DNA from: Metarhizobium sp017305935
GTDB taxonomy: Bacteria > Pseudomonadota > Alphaproteobacteria > Rhizobiales > Rhizobiaceae
Direction: 5' to 3'
Length of the DNA stretch: 64,000 nucleotides
NCBI RefSeq assembly: GCF_029601685.1
Contig: NZ_JARRIR010000003.1
Coordinates: 62,001 to 126,000, forward strand
The notes below the pieces were generated by a model. The model was not told the DNA's origin, made no database searches, and saw nothing but the letters and a program-made list of their open reading frames with translations. Both the position numbers and the translations under genes were made by a program. The first letter of the stretch is position 1. The number at the start of each line of letters is the position of its first letter. Below, one piece after another: positions 17,562 through 26,444 of this stretch.

Positions 17562-18149
17562 CTATTGCTTTTCGGAATCCAGAAAATCCGCTGTCGTCGC
17601 CAGTTCGACCTGTGTGGAAAAGCGGGCGCCCAGCAGCTTGATCGAGGCGTCATGCGTGGCGTCGGCGCTGGAGCAGACGCCGTCGGTGAGCACGATCACC
17701 CGGTAGCCGTGGTCGATGGCCCCGAGCACGGTCGCCAGAACGCAGACATCCGTCTCGCCCCCGGTCATGACAAGCGTCTCCACCGCCTCCGCCTGAAGGG
17801 TGGCATGCAGCCGGCCGTCGAACCACGGCGAATAGCAGGGTTTTAAGAAGCTGCGGGCCGGCGGCATGAAGCGGGCGAGCGCGGCGACCACCTCCGTCAT
17901 TTCCGCCGGCAGGTGCTCGCCGGTCATCATCCACCATTTGCGATAGTAGTCACGCCACTGGCCCGGCATGTCCTCCGGCGTCCGGGGCGGCATGAAGCGG
18001 GTGAAGATCGTCCGCTCGGCATGCCGCCCCGTCATTTCCTCGATCTGCGGCAGGACGCGGTCGAACCAGGCAAGCCCCCAGGGCGTCTCCTCGCCGAACA
18101 GGCGCTGCATGTCGACGCACAGATGCCGCCATTGTCCGAGCCGGCCCAT
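17562..18149 (-). CDS. Isochorismatase-family cysteine hydrolase
   Basis: A 195-residue cysteine hydrolase of the isochorismatase/nicotinamidase fold. The triad is readable as Asp13 (CVDMQRLF), Lys103 (SFLKPCYSPW) and Cys136 (GGETDVCVLAT), followed by the usual AIDHGYRVIVLTDGVCSS strand-turn. The substrate is unknown. I chose ATG 18149 because GGAGGG precedes it. It begins 13 bases after the katE stop, so the two are almost certainly co-transcribed. Confidence 0.9.
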   Translation of the reverse strand: MGRLGQWRHLCVDMQRLFGEETPWGLAWFDRVLPQIEEMTGRHAERTIFTRFMPPRTPEDMPGQWRDYYRKWWMMTGEHLPAEMTEVVAALARFMPPARSFLKPCYSPWFDGRLHATLQAEAVETLVMTGGETDVCVLATVLGAIDHGYRVIVLTDGVCSSADATHDASIKLLGARFSTQVELATTADFLDSEKQ

Positions 18150-18162
18150 ATCAGCCCTCCGT

Positions 18163-20268
18163 TTACGCCGAAGCCTTCGGCTCGCGTGCCCAGAACCGTA
18201 ACTGCCCGAGCTTGCCGACGAAGGCATCGACATCCTTCGCCCCCGACAACGCCGTCACGCCTTCGTCCGGCGCATCGATGCCGGCCTTGGCGAGCAGGGA
18301 CGCGGCCTCGGGACTATGGGCGATGAACTTGCAATGGACGAAGGCATCGGCGAGGAAATCCCGCGCAGGCGGCGCGACGGCCAGCATCCCAGCACCTTCC
18401 GCGCCGGGCAGCACGGCGACGGCATCATAGAGCACCGAGGGGCCGCCATCGAGCATCTGCTGCGCCGGCAGCCGGTTGCCGTCCGACAGCGTCACGCCGC
18501 CGACCTTCGGCGCGATGATTTCCACCGTGCCCTTTTCCTTCTCGATCGCCCGCATCAGCTTCTTGAGCAGCGCCGCATCCGTGCCGTCGGTGACGAGGAT
18601 GCCGAGCTTGCGGCCCTCGAACCGCTGCGGCCCGCGATTGACGATGCTGAGCACCGGCGACGCGTCGAGATCGGTGCGCGGCTTCACCGCCGCATCCGCC
18701 GGCTTCGGCAGGCTGACGATGCCGAGATTGTCGGCCACCTTCTGCGCCAGCCCCTGGTCGATATTCATGAGATGCGAAACCATGCGTTCGCGGATGACGG
18801 GCGTCTCGACCTTGCTGAGTTCGAAGGTGAGCGCGGCGGCGATATGGGCCTGCTCGATATCCGTCTGGCTGATGAAGAATTGCCGCGCCTGGCTGTAATG
18901 GTCGGCAAAGCTTTCCGGGCGTAGCTGCACCTTCTGGCCCTGCTCTTCGGAAGGGAAATGCTTGTAGCCGCGCTCGGGGGATTCGCGTGGGCCTTGGTCC
19001 CAGGAATTCGGCTCGTAATTGGCGCGGCCCACGGGATTGCGCATCGCCATGTGCCCGTCCTGTTGGAAATGATGGAAGGGACACTTCGGCGCATTGATCG
19101 GCAGATGGGTGAAATTCGTGCTGCCCAGCCGCTTCAGCTGCGTGTCGAGATAGGAGAAATTGCGCCCCTGCAGCAGCGGATCGTTGGAAAAGCCGATGCC
19201 AGGCGGCACGTTCTGGGTCATGAAAGCCACCTGCTCGGTCTCGGCGAAGAAATTGTCTGGCATGCGGTCGAGCACCAGTCGGCCGATGGGTCGCACCGGC
19301 AGCACCTCCTCGGGGATGATCTTGGTCGGATCGAGAATGTCGAAATCGAAGCTGTCGGCGAAATCCTGGTCGAAAAGCTGCACGCACAGCTCCCATTCCG
19401 GGAAATTGCCGGACTGGATCGCCTGCCAGAGATCGCGACGATGGAAATCCGGATCGGCGCCGTTGATCTTCACCGCCTCGTTCCAGACGACGGATTGCAG
19501 GCCGAGCTTCGGTTTCCAGTGGAACTTGACGAAGGTGGAGGCGCCCGCCGCATTGACGAAGCGGAACGTATGGACGCCGAACCCTTCCATGAAGCGGAAG
19601 GAGCGGGGAATGGCGCGATCCGACATCACCCACATGATCATGTGCATGCTTTCCGGCGTCAGGCTGATGAAATCCCAGAAATTGTCATGCGCCGATTGCG
19701 CCTGCGGGAAGCCGCGATCCGGCTCCGGCTTCACCGAATGGATGATGTCGGGAAACTTGATCGCATCCTGGATGAAGAACACGGGAATATTGTTGCCGAC
19801 CAGATCCCAGTTGCCCTCCTTGGTGTAGATCTTCACCGCGAAGCCGCGCACGTCGCGGGCGAGGTCGAAGGATCCCTTGGAGCCGGCGACGGTCGAAAAG
19901 CGCACGAAGGCCGGAGTCTTCTCACCGGGTCGCTGCAGGAAATCGGCGCGGGTGACGTCCGACAGCGAGTCGTAGGTTTCGAAGAAGCCGTGGGCGCCAT
20001 AGCCGCGGGCATGGACGACACGCTCGGGAATGCGCTCGTGGTCGAAGTGGAAAATCTTCTCGCGGAAATGGAAATCCTCCATCAGCGCCGGGCCGCGCGC
20101 GCCGACGCGCAGCGTGTTCTGGTCGTCGGAGACGGGAGCGCCGAGCGCGGTGGTCATGACCGGACAGGTTCCCCCGGCGGTCTGGTGCAATTCCCCGCCG
20201 GCGCCGCGACGAAGCTGCTGGTCGTGGATGGTGGCGGGCTTGTCCTTGGGCGGTTGCGTTTTCGGCAT
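18163..20268 (-). CDS. katE: Large-subunit haem catalase KatE (HPII type)
   Basis: A 701-residue clade 2 catalase. The distal His is in ERVVHARGYGAHGFFE (about residue 86), followed by FVRFSTVAGSKGS, the Asn in VGNNIPVFFIQDA, and the proximal-Tyr region FSYLDTQLKRLGSTNF. After about residue 545 comes the extra C-terminal DJ-1/GATase1-like domain (GRKLGILVTDGTDAALLKKLM, then a DAVAVLPG segment) that marks the large-subunit type. It removes hydrogen peroxide in the cytoplasm. It heads a two-gene unit with the cysteine hydrolase and diverges from a DUF72 gene across 123 bases. Confidence 0.96.
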   Translation of the reverse strand: MPKTQPPKDKPATIHDQQLRRGAGGELHQTAGGTCPVMTTALGAPVSDDQNTLRVGARGPALMEDFHFREKIFHFDHERIPERVVHARGYGAHGFFETYDSLSDVTRADFLQRPGEKTPAFVRFSTVAGSKGSFDLARDVRGFAVKIYTKEGNWDLVGNNIPVFFIQDAIKFPDIIHSVKPEPDRGFPQAQSAHDNFWDFISLTPESMHMIMWVMSDRAIPRSFRFMEGFGVHTFRFVNAAGASTFVKFHWKPKLGLQSVVWNEAVKINGADPDFHRRDLWQAIQSGNFPEWELCVQLFDQDFADSFDFDILDPTKIIPEEVLPVRPIGRLVLDRMPDNFFAETEQVAFMTQNVPPGIGFSNDPLLQGRNFSYLDTQLKRLGSTNFTHLPINAPKCPFHHFQQDGHMAMRNPVGRANYEPNSWDQGPRESPERGYKHFPSEEQGQKVQLRPESFADHYSQARQFFISQTDIEQAHIAAALTFELSKVETPVIRERMVSHLMNIDQGLAQKVADNLGIVSLPKPADAAVKPRTDLDASPVLSIVNRGPQRFEGRKLGILVTDGTDAALLKKLMRAIEKEKGTVEIIAPKVGGVTLSDGNRLPAQQMLDGGPSVLYDAVAVLPGAEGAGMLAVAPPARDFLADAFVHCKFIAHSPEAASLLAKAGIDAPDEGVTALSGAKDVDAFVGKLGQLRFWAREPKASA

Positions 20269-20391
20269 GACGATCTCCCTGTTGAGGTCGGCTGCATAAC
20301 GAATACGGCCAGCGGTTGTTCCGTTGCCGGAACCGCAGCGGCTGCCGCGCCGTTTCGCTTCTTAAACCGCAATTGAGGGGAGATCGCCTCC

Positions 20392-21105
20392 ATGCCGATC
20401 ATCGCCACGGCCGCATGGTCGATCTCGAAAGCCGTTGCGGCGCATTTTCCATCCGCCGGATCGGGCCTTGCCCGTTATGCCGCCCGCTTTCCGGGCGTCG
20501 AGGTCAACACCACCTTCTATCGCCGCCACCGGCCGGATACGTTCGTCCGCTGGGCCGCCGATGTGCCTGAAGATTTCCGCTTTGCGATCAAGATGCCGAA
20601 GACTATCAGCCATGAGCACCGGTTGAAAGGGATCGAGGCCGAGTTGGACCTGTTCCTGGCCGATATCGCCGGCCTCGGCAAGAAGCTCGGGCCGCTGTTG
20701 TGCCAGTTGCCGCCGAACTTGCGCTTCGATGCCGATGTGGCCGAGGCCGCCTTCGCGGCGATGCGGGCGCGCCATTCCGGCCCAATCGTGCTCGAGCCGC
20801 GCCATCCGAGCTGGGCCGGAGCCGAGGCAGGTGCGCTGATGCGACGGCACGGCATCGACCCGGTGCTGGCCGATCCGCCGGTCATCTGGAAGGCGGTCGA
20901 TTTCACCCTTCCGCCACGCTATATCCGCCTGCACGGCACGCCGAAAATCTATTACTCCGCCTATGACGACGCGGAAATCGACGCCTTCATCCGGCTGCTG
21001 CCGCCCAACGGCTGGTGCGTTTTCGACAATACCGCCTCGGGGGCAGCGACAAGCAATGCGCTGACGGCGCTGTCGCGCCTGCCGGCTGCCTCGCGGGAAG
21101 CGTGA
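20392..21105 (+). CDS. DUF72 (YecE-like) protein
   Basis: A 237-residue DUF72 TIM-barrel-like protein. Conserved pieces are the early VEVNTTFYRRHRPDTFVRWAADVP region (about residues 36-60) with Asn and Phe-Tyr, FAIKMPKTISHEHRL, LLCQLPPNLRFD, VLEPRHPSW, and YIRLHGTPKIYYSAYDD. The terminal CVFDNTASGAATSNAL matches the FNNT-type family end. Biochemical function is unknown. It is divergent from katE, a frequent kind of stress-gene neighbour in rhizobia (inference), and its end nearly abuts the convergent chemoreceptor gene. Confidence 0.92.
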   Translation: MPIIATAAWSISKAVAAHFPSAGSGLARYAARFPGVEVNTTFYRRHRPDTFVRWAADVPEDFRFAIKMPKTISHEHRLKGIEAELDLFLADIAGLGKKLGPLLCQLPPNLRFDADVAEAAFAAMRARHSGPIVLEPRHPSWAGAEAGALMRRHGIDPVLADPPVIWKAVDFTLPPRYIRLHGTPKIYYSAYDDAEIDAFIRLLPPNGWCVFDNTASGAATSNALTALSRLPAASREA

Positions 21106-21115
21106 TCGCGCCGGA

Positions 21116-23125
21116 TCAGAACTCGTCCCATCCGGCATCATTGGTCGGGGCGGGTGAGCCGCCGCCGAAGGCGTTGGCGAGCTTGTCGACCATGCGCTTG
21201 GCCGGCGAGGCGATCCGTGGCGAGGCGGTGCTGGCCACCTTCAGGCGCGGGCGGACCGCAGCGGCGACCGGCGCAGGGGCAGGACGCGAGGCGGGGGGCG
21301 CCGCAGCGAAGGCGCGACCGCCGGCGACTGCCGCGTCACCCACCTGAAACTTTCCGACGAGCTGGCGCAGCCTGTCCGCCTCCAGCGCCAACGAGGAACT
21401 CGCAGCCGTCGATTGCTCGACCATCGCCGCATTCTGCTGCGTCGTCTGGTCCATCTGGTTGACCGCCGCATTGACCTCCGCCAATCCCACCGATTGTTCG
21501 CGCGCCGAGGTGGCGATGGCATCGAGCTGGACGTTGATGTCGTTGACATGCTGGCCGATCACCTTCAGCGCCTCGCCGGTCTCGGTCACGAGGCGGACGC
21601 CGCCCTCGACCTCGCCGGCGGAATGGCGGATCAGCTCCTTGATTTCCCTTGCAGCCTGCGCGGAGCGTTGCGCCAGTTCGCGGACTTCCTGGGCGACGAC
21701 GGCAAAGCCCTTGCCGGCTTCACCGGCGCGGGCCGCCTCGACGCCGGCGTTGAGCGCCAGCAGATTGGTCTGGAAGGCGATCTCGTCGATGACGCCGATG
21801 ATGTTGGAGATCTGCCCGGAGGACTCCTCGATGCGCTGCATGGCGGCAACGGCTTCGGACACGACCTTCGCCGAACGGTCAGCCGAGGAATTGGCTTCCG
21901 ATGCCTTACTGCGGGCCTCTTCGGCGCGCTTCGAAGACTGCGAGACGTTGGCGGTGATCTCATCGAGCGCGGCGGCTGTCTCTTCCAGCGCGGCGGCCTG
22001 CTGCTCGGTGCGGCGCGACAGGTCGCTGGCGGCTTGGCTCAGTTCCCGCGAGCCGCCGTCGATGGAGACGGTGACCTCGGAGACGGCCTGCAAGGTGGTG
22101 CGGAGCTGGGTGACGGCGGCGTTGAAATCATGGCGCAGGGTTTCGAACTCCGGCGAGAAGGACTGGGTCAGCTCGAAGCCGAGATCGCCATTTGCCATGC
22201 GCTTCAACCCTTCGGCAAGGCCACCGGTCGCCTGGGCCATGGCGTTGGCGCGCACCCGTTCGATATCCGAATTGCGCTCGCGTTCTGCCTCGACGGCAGT
22301 CCGCTCGGCCTGTGAAGAGGCTTCGAGCGCGCGGGTGCGCAGGCCATTGTCCTTGAATACCTGGACGGCGCGGGCCATGCCGCCGATTTCGTCGCGGCGC
22401 TCGGTTTCGGCGATGGCAACGTCGAGGTTGCCGTTGGCAAGCGTGGTCATGGTGCCCGAAAGCGTATCCAGCGGCCGGGCGATCCAGGCGCGCACGGCAA
22501 AGAAGCCGGCGACCAGCATGACGGCAAGGCCGGCGACGACACTCACGATGGTGGTGATGATCGTGTCGCGGGTCGTGTCGACGAGTCCGGCGTGACGTGT
22601 TTCGGTGAGGGCGGTGATCTTGCCGATCTCGTCGGTGATATCGTTGATCGCGATGGTGAAGGACGGGCGGCAGGTCGTGGCGAAATCCGCCTGGGTGCGA
22701 TCGACTTCGGTCTCGGCCAGCGCGATGCTGGCAGCGGCAATCAGCGGGCCGCATTTGTTTTTCAGCGCATCGACAGCTTCAGCCTTGATCGCGGCGATGC
22801 GGGCATTGTCGGGCGCGCTGGCCATCGCCGCATCGATCTGCGTGGTGAAGAAGCCTTCGCTCATCTTCATGTCGGCCACGGCGGCCTTCTTGTCGGCGTC
22901 ATCGCGCGCAATCAGGATATCGGCAATGGCGGAACGGATCGACACCAGGCTGCGGCTGGCGCGCGCCAGCATCAGCGTCGCGTTGGATTCCTTCTCCAGC
23001 AGCGCGGTGTAGGACGTATCGATGAACGATATGCGCGAGCTGCTATAGGCCGTGACGCCGGCCACGAACAGCCCGAAGGCGCAGAGAATGACAAGAAACT
23101 TGCCGATGACGGGAATATGACGCAT
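21116..23125 (-). CDS. Methyl-accepting chemotaxis protein
   Basis: A 669-residue transmembrane chemoreceptor. TM1 is at about residues 9-29 and a four-helix-bundle-type periplasmic domain at about 30-185. TM2 (about 188-212, TIITTIVSVVAGLAVMLVAG region) leads into a HAMP region with a second HAMP-like stretch. The signalling domain has the hairpin tip EIAFQTNLLALNAGVEAARAGE (intact EARAGE-type core). The protein ends NDAGWDEF, an aromatic-acidic tail like the CheR/CheB docking pentapeptides of rhizobial receptors. It should be fully adaptable. The ligand cannot be predicted. It stands alone, with no che genes nearby. Confidence 0.95.
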   Translation of the reverse strand: MRHIPVIGKFLVILCAFGLFVAGVTAYSSSRISFIDTSYTALLEKESNATLMLARASRSLVSIRSAIADILIARDDADKKAAVADMKMSEGFFTTQIDAAMASAPDNARIAAIKAEAVDALKNKCGPLIAAASIALAETEVDRTQADFATTCRPSFTIAINDITDEIGKITALTETRHAGLVDTTRDTIITTIVSVVAGLAVMLVAGFFAVRAWIARPLDTLSGTMTTLANGNLDVAIAETERRDEIGGMARAVQVFKDNGLRTRALEASSQAERTAVEAERERNSDIERVRANAMAQATGGLAEGLKRMANGDLGFELTQSFSPEFETLRHDFNAAVTQLRTTLQAVSEVTVSIDGGSRELSQAASDLSRRTEQQAAALEETAAALDEITANVSQSSKRAEEARSKASEANSSADRSAKVVSEAVAAMQRIEESSGQISNIIGVIDEIAFQTNLLALNAGVEAARAGEAGKGFAVVAQEVRELAQRSAQAAREIKELIRHSAGEVEGGVRLVTETGEALKVIGQHVNDINVQLDAIATSAREQSVGLAEVNAAVNQMDQTTQQNAAMVEQSTAASSSLALEADRLRQLVGKFQVGDAAVAGGRAFAAAPPASRPAPAPVAAAVRPRLKVASTASPRIASPAKRMVDKLANAFGGGSPAPTNDAGWDEF

Positions 23126-23426
23126 GGCGGCGGCCTGTTCTGGAAAACTGCCGCCTGGGTTATCAGGATATCGTTATGTTTCGCTTAATATTTTCATGGT
23201 TGCGCCGGGAAGGTTTCACACGCGGCGCGCCCGCTGGCGAAATGGCGAACGGCCGTATACAGGCATCGCGTGTCGGCCGTCATTGCAAGAAAATGTAGGG
23301 AAGGTCGTTCACAACCGGCCAGCCTGGGGCGCCTGTCGGCGCGGGAGGCTGGCGGTGGTCTACTGCCCGATCGTTCTCGGGAAGCGTATCGGCGGGGCGG
23401 TGTGCCCGGCTGGCAATCCGGTCGGT
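23126..23426. other. 301-base gap, no gene seen
   Basis: This gap lies between the chemoreceptor start and the DUF1127 stop. The left side presumably holds the chemoreceptor promoter (an AT-rich patch, GTTATGTTTCGCTTAATATT, near 23173-23192). No open frame with a ribosome binding site, RNA gene or strong hairpin stands out. Confidence 0.4.
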
Positions 23427-23576
23427 TCAGCCGAAAACCAGGAAGCCGGAAACGGCGGCGCGGATGTTTTCACGCGAGATGCCGAGGTCGCGCAGGGCGC
23501 GGTCGTCGAGGGCGTTCAGTTCGCGGGCGGCGCGACGTTCGGCTGCATTCTTCTTGAGCTTTGCGAAAACGTTCAT
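23427..23576 (-). CDS. DUF1127 mini-protein
   Basis: A 49-residue basic protein that fits DUF1127: AARELNALDDRALRDLGISRENI forms the family helix pair (residues 21-43). I chose ATG 23576 since AAAGGAG lies 7 bases upstream. Short DUF1127 proteins are abundant in alphaproteobacteria; some are linked to RNA turnover and phosphate or carbon stress responses. The individual role here is unknown. Confidence 0.9.
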   Translation of the reverse strand: MNVFAKLKKNAAERRAARELNALDDRALRDLGISRENIRAAVSGFLVFG

Positions 23577-23784
23577 GATCAACTCCTTTGTGTTGCCCAG
23601 TAGATAGGCAATTTCGTGCCTGGGAAAAAGGCACAAGTTTGCACCGGAGGCATGCCGGCCTTGCATGGCGGCGACCGGTGCTTCGACATGCAGCCAGCGC
23701 CGGCACCCATCGCGCGCATCGTCTCGTTATGGCTCATCCACCGCTTGCGTGCCGTTTCGATCGGCATGGAGGCTGGAATGCTTC

Positions 23785-23970
23785 TCAACCCGCACCCGGA
23801 TTGACGCTCTTCTCCTTAGCGTCCGGCAGCGTACCGGCGCCCGGCGTCTTGCTTTCGTCGGTGAGGCGCTCCTTGGCGTGAGGGCCGGCGGGGGGCGGAG
23901 GCTTTGCGCCGGCGGGGGCGTCGCGGGTTTTTTCGACCGCCTTCTGCGCCTGCTTGTCCTCGTCCGTCAT
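23785..23970 (-). CDS. Small hydrophilic protein, unknown function
   Basis: A 61-residue product starting MTDEDKQAQKAVEKTRD, with a proline-rich centre (AKPPPPAGP, residues 22-30) and a polar, probably disordered tail. A good AAGGAG lies 8 bases before ATG 23970, the main support for it being real. No domain is recognised. It is flanked by DUF1127 and a phosphatase gene on the same strand but is well spaced from both. Confidence 0.6.
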   Translation of the reverse strand: MTDEDKQAQKAVEKTRDAPAGAKPPPPAGPHAKERLTDESKTPGAGTLPDAKEKSVNPGAG

Positions 23971-24040
23971 GGCTCTTCTCCTTGAAGGGTTAGACACCTT
24001 TCTCCAACGCGAGGCGGGCGGAACCGGTTCCGGGAAAAGC

Positions 24041-24499
24041 TCAACCCTCGGCAGGCGCGCCGAAGCGTTCGATCATGCGATTGCGGATCTGGTCGCGGGC
24101 CGCGCGGTAGAGCGCAAGCGTCGCCTCGCGTCCGTCGGCCTGGCCGACAGGATCGGAAATCGGCCAGTATTCCACCTCCAGCGCGGCGGTGCGGGCCATG
24201 TCCATGGCCAGGCGCTGGCTGGTGGGCGAAAGCGCAACCACGAGATCGAAGCTGCCGAGATGGTCGCCCCAATCCTGCATCTCCTCGAACGAGCGGCAGC
24301 GATGGCGCACCAGCTCGACGCCGATCTCGTTGCAGACGGCGATGGCGAAGCCGTCGACTTCCCTGTCATGCCGGACGCCGGCGGATTGCACATAGGCGGC
24401 GCGGCCGTAAATCTTCTTCATCAAGCCTTCGGCCATGGGAGAGCGAACCGAATTGTGATCGCAGCAGAAGAGGATGGAGCGGGGGATAGGCTTGGACAA
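24041..24499 (-). CDS. Low-molecular-weight phosphatase family protein
   Basis: A 152-residue protein with the CX5R signature of low-molecular-weight tyrosine phosphatases and arsenate reductases: Cys13-DHNSV-Arg19 followed by SPMAEGL. The distal Asp is in YWPISDPVG, where these enzymes keep their general acid. I chose TTG 24499, preceded by a GGAG; no closer ATG exists, and the longer upstream frame is Arg-rich junk. In rhizobia such proteins are usually annotated only as phosphatases. Arsenate reduction is possible, but no ars genes are nearby. Confidence 0.82.
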   Translation of the reverse strand: MSKPIPRSILFCCDHNSVRSPMAEGLMKKIYGRAAYVQSAGVRHDREVDGFAIAVCNEIGVELVRHRCRSFEEMQDWGDHLGSFDLVVALSPTSQRLAMDMARTAALEVEYWPISDPVGQADGREATLALYRAARDQIRNRMIERFGAPAEG

Positions 24500-24772
24500 G
24501 GAGAGCTCCGGTTGGATTTGAGGATCTCGGCGGCGGATTTTCAGGAGCGGACGGCCGACCGCCGGGGCGCTTGCGACCGAGGTCCGGCAGCGATGGACGG
24601 CTTTCGGCAATCCCACCACACTCCCCCTGCCGGCGCAAGACGGGCGGGCCTGTCCTCCCTTCCCGGCAGAATAGTGGCGGGATGTGACAGCTTTTGTCGC
24701 GATACGATTCGACAATCGGTCCCGCGAGTGCTCTAATCGCGTGGGGTCAATTCAGGTGCCAGCCATTCTACG

Positions 24773-24994
24773 ATGGACACGCATAAACGCAGCATAGTGA
24801 AAGCGCTCTCGTGGCGCGCGACGGGATCCGTCGATACCATCCTGATTTCCCTGGTCATTACCGGCAGCATCAGGCTTGCGGCCACGATCGGTTTCACCGA
24901 GGTCGTTACCAAATCCCTGCTTTATTATTTTCACGAGAGAGTCTGGCTTCGCGTGCCCTTCGGCCGCGCCAAGCCATCCGACGGTATCTCGTGA
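24773..24994 (+). CDS. DUF2061 small membrane protein
   Basis: A 73-residue protein with the full DUF2061 pattern: KRSIVKALSWRATGSVDTIL, then a hydrophobic segment (about residues 20-42), then EVVTKSLLYYFHERVWLRV. It is probably an inner-membrane protein with two short helices. Family members are sometimes found by sulfate-assimilation genes, but not here. It lies 68 bases before the TrmO-like gene on the same strand. Confidence 0.88.
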   Translation: MDTHKRSIVKALSWRATGSVDTILISLVITGSIRLAATIGFTEVVTKSLLYYFHERVWLRVPFGRAKPSDGIS

Positions 24995-25062
24995 CGATGG
25001 TGCGTTCGCTCGGTGCGGCCGGGCCGCCTCTTCGGGCAAGTCGTGGCGGGAGGAGCAGGCTT

Positions 25063-25593
25063 ATGGTGCGGGAAAACGAAATCCGGGAAAACGAGGTGGC
25101 GGTCGAGCCGCCGCCGGCGGTAGATGCCGGGCTTGTGTTCATCGGCCGCATCGAAACCCCTTGGGTCTCGCGGCTGGAAACGCCACGACAGGGCCGTCAG
25201 GACGGGCCGGTCTGCATCATCGAGGTGTTCGAGCCCTGGGTGGCGGCGCTGCGTGGCATCGAGCGCTTCCAGCGGCTGGAGATCCTCTACTGGCTCGATC
25301 GCTCCCGCCGCGACCTCGTGCTGCAAAGCCCGGCCTCGAACGGCGAGACCCATGGCACGTTTTCGCTGCGCTCGCCGGTGCGGCCGAACCCGATCGGCAC
25401 CTCGATCGTCATCCTGGAAAAGGTCGAGGGCGCGCGGCTTTTCGTCAAGGGCCTCGATTGCCTCGACGGCACGCCGCTGATCGACATCAAGCCCGACCGC
25501 TGCCTGTTCACGCCCGTCGCCCCGCCGCAGAAGGGCGACTTCGAGACCGCTCACGGTCCTGACGATTCACCGATCAGCCAGTTGATGAAATAA
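25063..25593 (+). CDS. TrmO/TsaA-like tRNA methyltransferase
   Basis: A 176-residue UPF0066 (TrmO, TsaA) protein. It reads FIGRIETPW (residues 25-33), TPRQGRQDGPVCIIEVFEPW, LEILYWLDRSRRDLV, and GTFSLRSPVRPNPIGTSIV (about residues 105-123), the hallmark SPxRPNPIG block, then LDCLDGTPLIDIKP. TrmO uses S-adenosylmethionine to N6-methylate t6A37 in tRNA-Thr; assignment to that exact reaction is by family. I chose ATG 25063 with GGGAGGAG upstream. The last 43 bases overlap the convergent LysR gene's end. Confidence 0.88.
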   Translation: MVRENEIRENEVAVEPPPAVDAGLVFIGRIETPWVSRLETPRQGRQDGPVCIIEVFEPWVAALRGIERFQRLEILYWLDRSRRDLVLQSPASNGETHGTFSLRSPVRPNPIGTSIVILEKVEGARLFVKGLDCLDGTPLIDIKPDRCLFTPVAPPQKGDFETAHGPDDSPISQLMK

Positions 25594-26444
25594 TCGATCT
25601 CGGCGCTGTCGCGCTTGGCCTCAGGGCACAGGCAATAGTAGTTGTGGAGCGCGGCGACGCCGATTTGCAACGGCTGCACGAGCCTGCCCTCGTCGAGATC
25701 GCGGGCGGAGACCACCTCGTCGCTCAGCGCCACGCCGAAGCCGTCACGAGCGGCCTGGAGGACGATGCCGAAACTGTCGAAATAGACATCCGACTCGCCG
25801 CCCCAGGCAATGCCGGCCTGCGCCTGCCAGCGCCGCCATTGCGCACCGTCGTCTTCATGCAGCAGGCGGTGATAGGCAAGGTCGGAAGGCTGGCGGATAG
25901 CCTTCGGTCCACGCAGCAATTGCGGGCTGCAGACCGGCGTCATGCGGATGCCATGCAGCAGATGCCACCAGAAGCCCGGCCAGGGCGGCACGCCATAGAT
26001 GACGGCGACATCGGTCTTGCGCCAGTCGATGCCCTGGAAATAGCTCGAGGTCACGACGTTCAACTGGAAATTCGGGTTCTCGTCCATGAATCGGAAGAGA
26101 CGCGTGGCGAGCCAGGCCGTTCCGTAGACCTGGGGCATGGAGATCCGCAAGCTGCGCCTTGTCTCCTCGTCGTGGCGCGCGGCGGCGACCTGGCGCACGC
26201 CGGTCTGGATCGCGTCCATGGCGGTGGCGACCGAGCGCTGGAGCTGGGCGCCGCTCCGGGTCAGGGCGAGCTGACGGCCGCGCTTCTGGAACAGCTCGAC
26301 GCCGAGCCCCGTCTGCAGGGCGCGGATCTGCTGGCTGACCGCGCCCGGCGTCACATGCAGCTCGGCTGCGGCCGCGCCGACATTGCCGAGCCGGGCGACG
26401 CTTTCGAAGACACGAAACGCATGCAGGGGAGGAAGGGCCATCAT
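25551..26444 (-). CDS. LysR-family regulator, downstream paralogue
   Basis: A 297-residue LysR-type regulator. The winged helix-turn-helix is at residues 6-65 (LHAFRVFESVARLGNVGAAAAELHVTPGAVSQQI) and is followed by a GcvA-like effector domain, including LLHEDDGAQWRRW near residue 200. The ATG at 26444 overlaps the stop of the neighbouring LysR gene as ATGA, so the two regulators are translated together. They share the order and wording of domains, including the LLHEDDG block, and look like a tandem duplication that has diverged. The 3' end runs 43 bases into the TrmO-like gene. Confidence 0.92.
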   Translation of the reverse strand: MMALPPLHAFRVFESVARLGNVGAAAAELHVTPGAVSQQIRALQTGLGVELFQKRGRQLALTRSGAQLQRSVATAMDAIQTGVRQVAAARHDEETRRSLRISMPQVYGTAWLATRLFRFMDENPNFQLNVVTSSYFQGIDWRKTDVAVIYGVPPWPGFWWHLLHGIRMTPVCSPQLLRGPKAIRQPSDLAYHRLLHEDDGAQWRRWQAQAGIAWGGESDVYFDSFGIVLQAARDGFGVALSDEVVSARDLDEGRLVQPLQIGVAALHNYYCLCPEAKRDSAEIDYFINWLIGESSGP

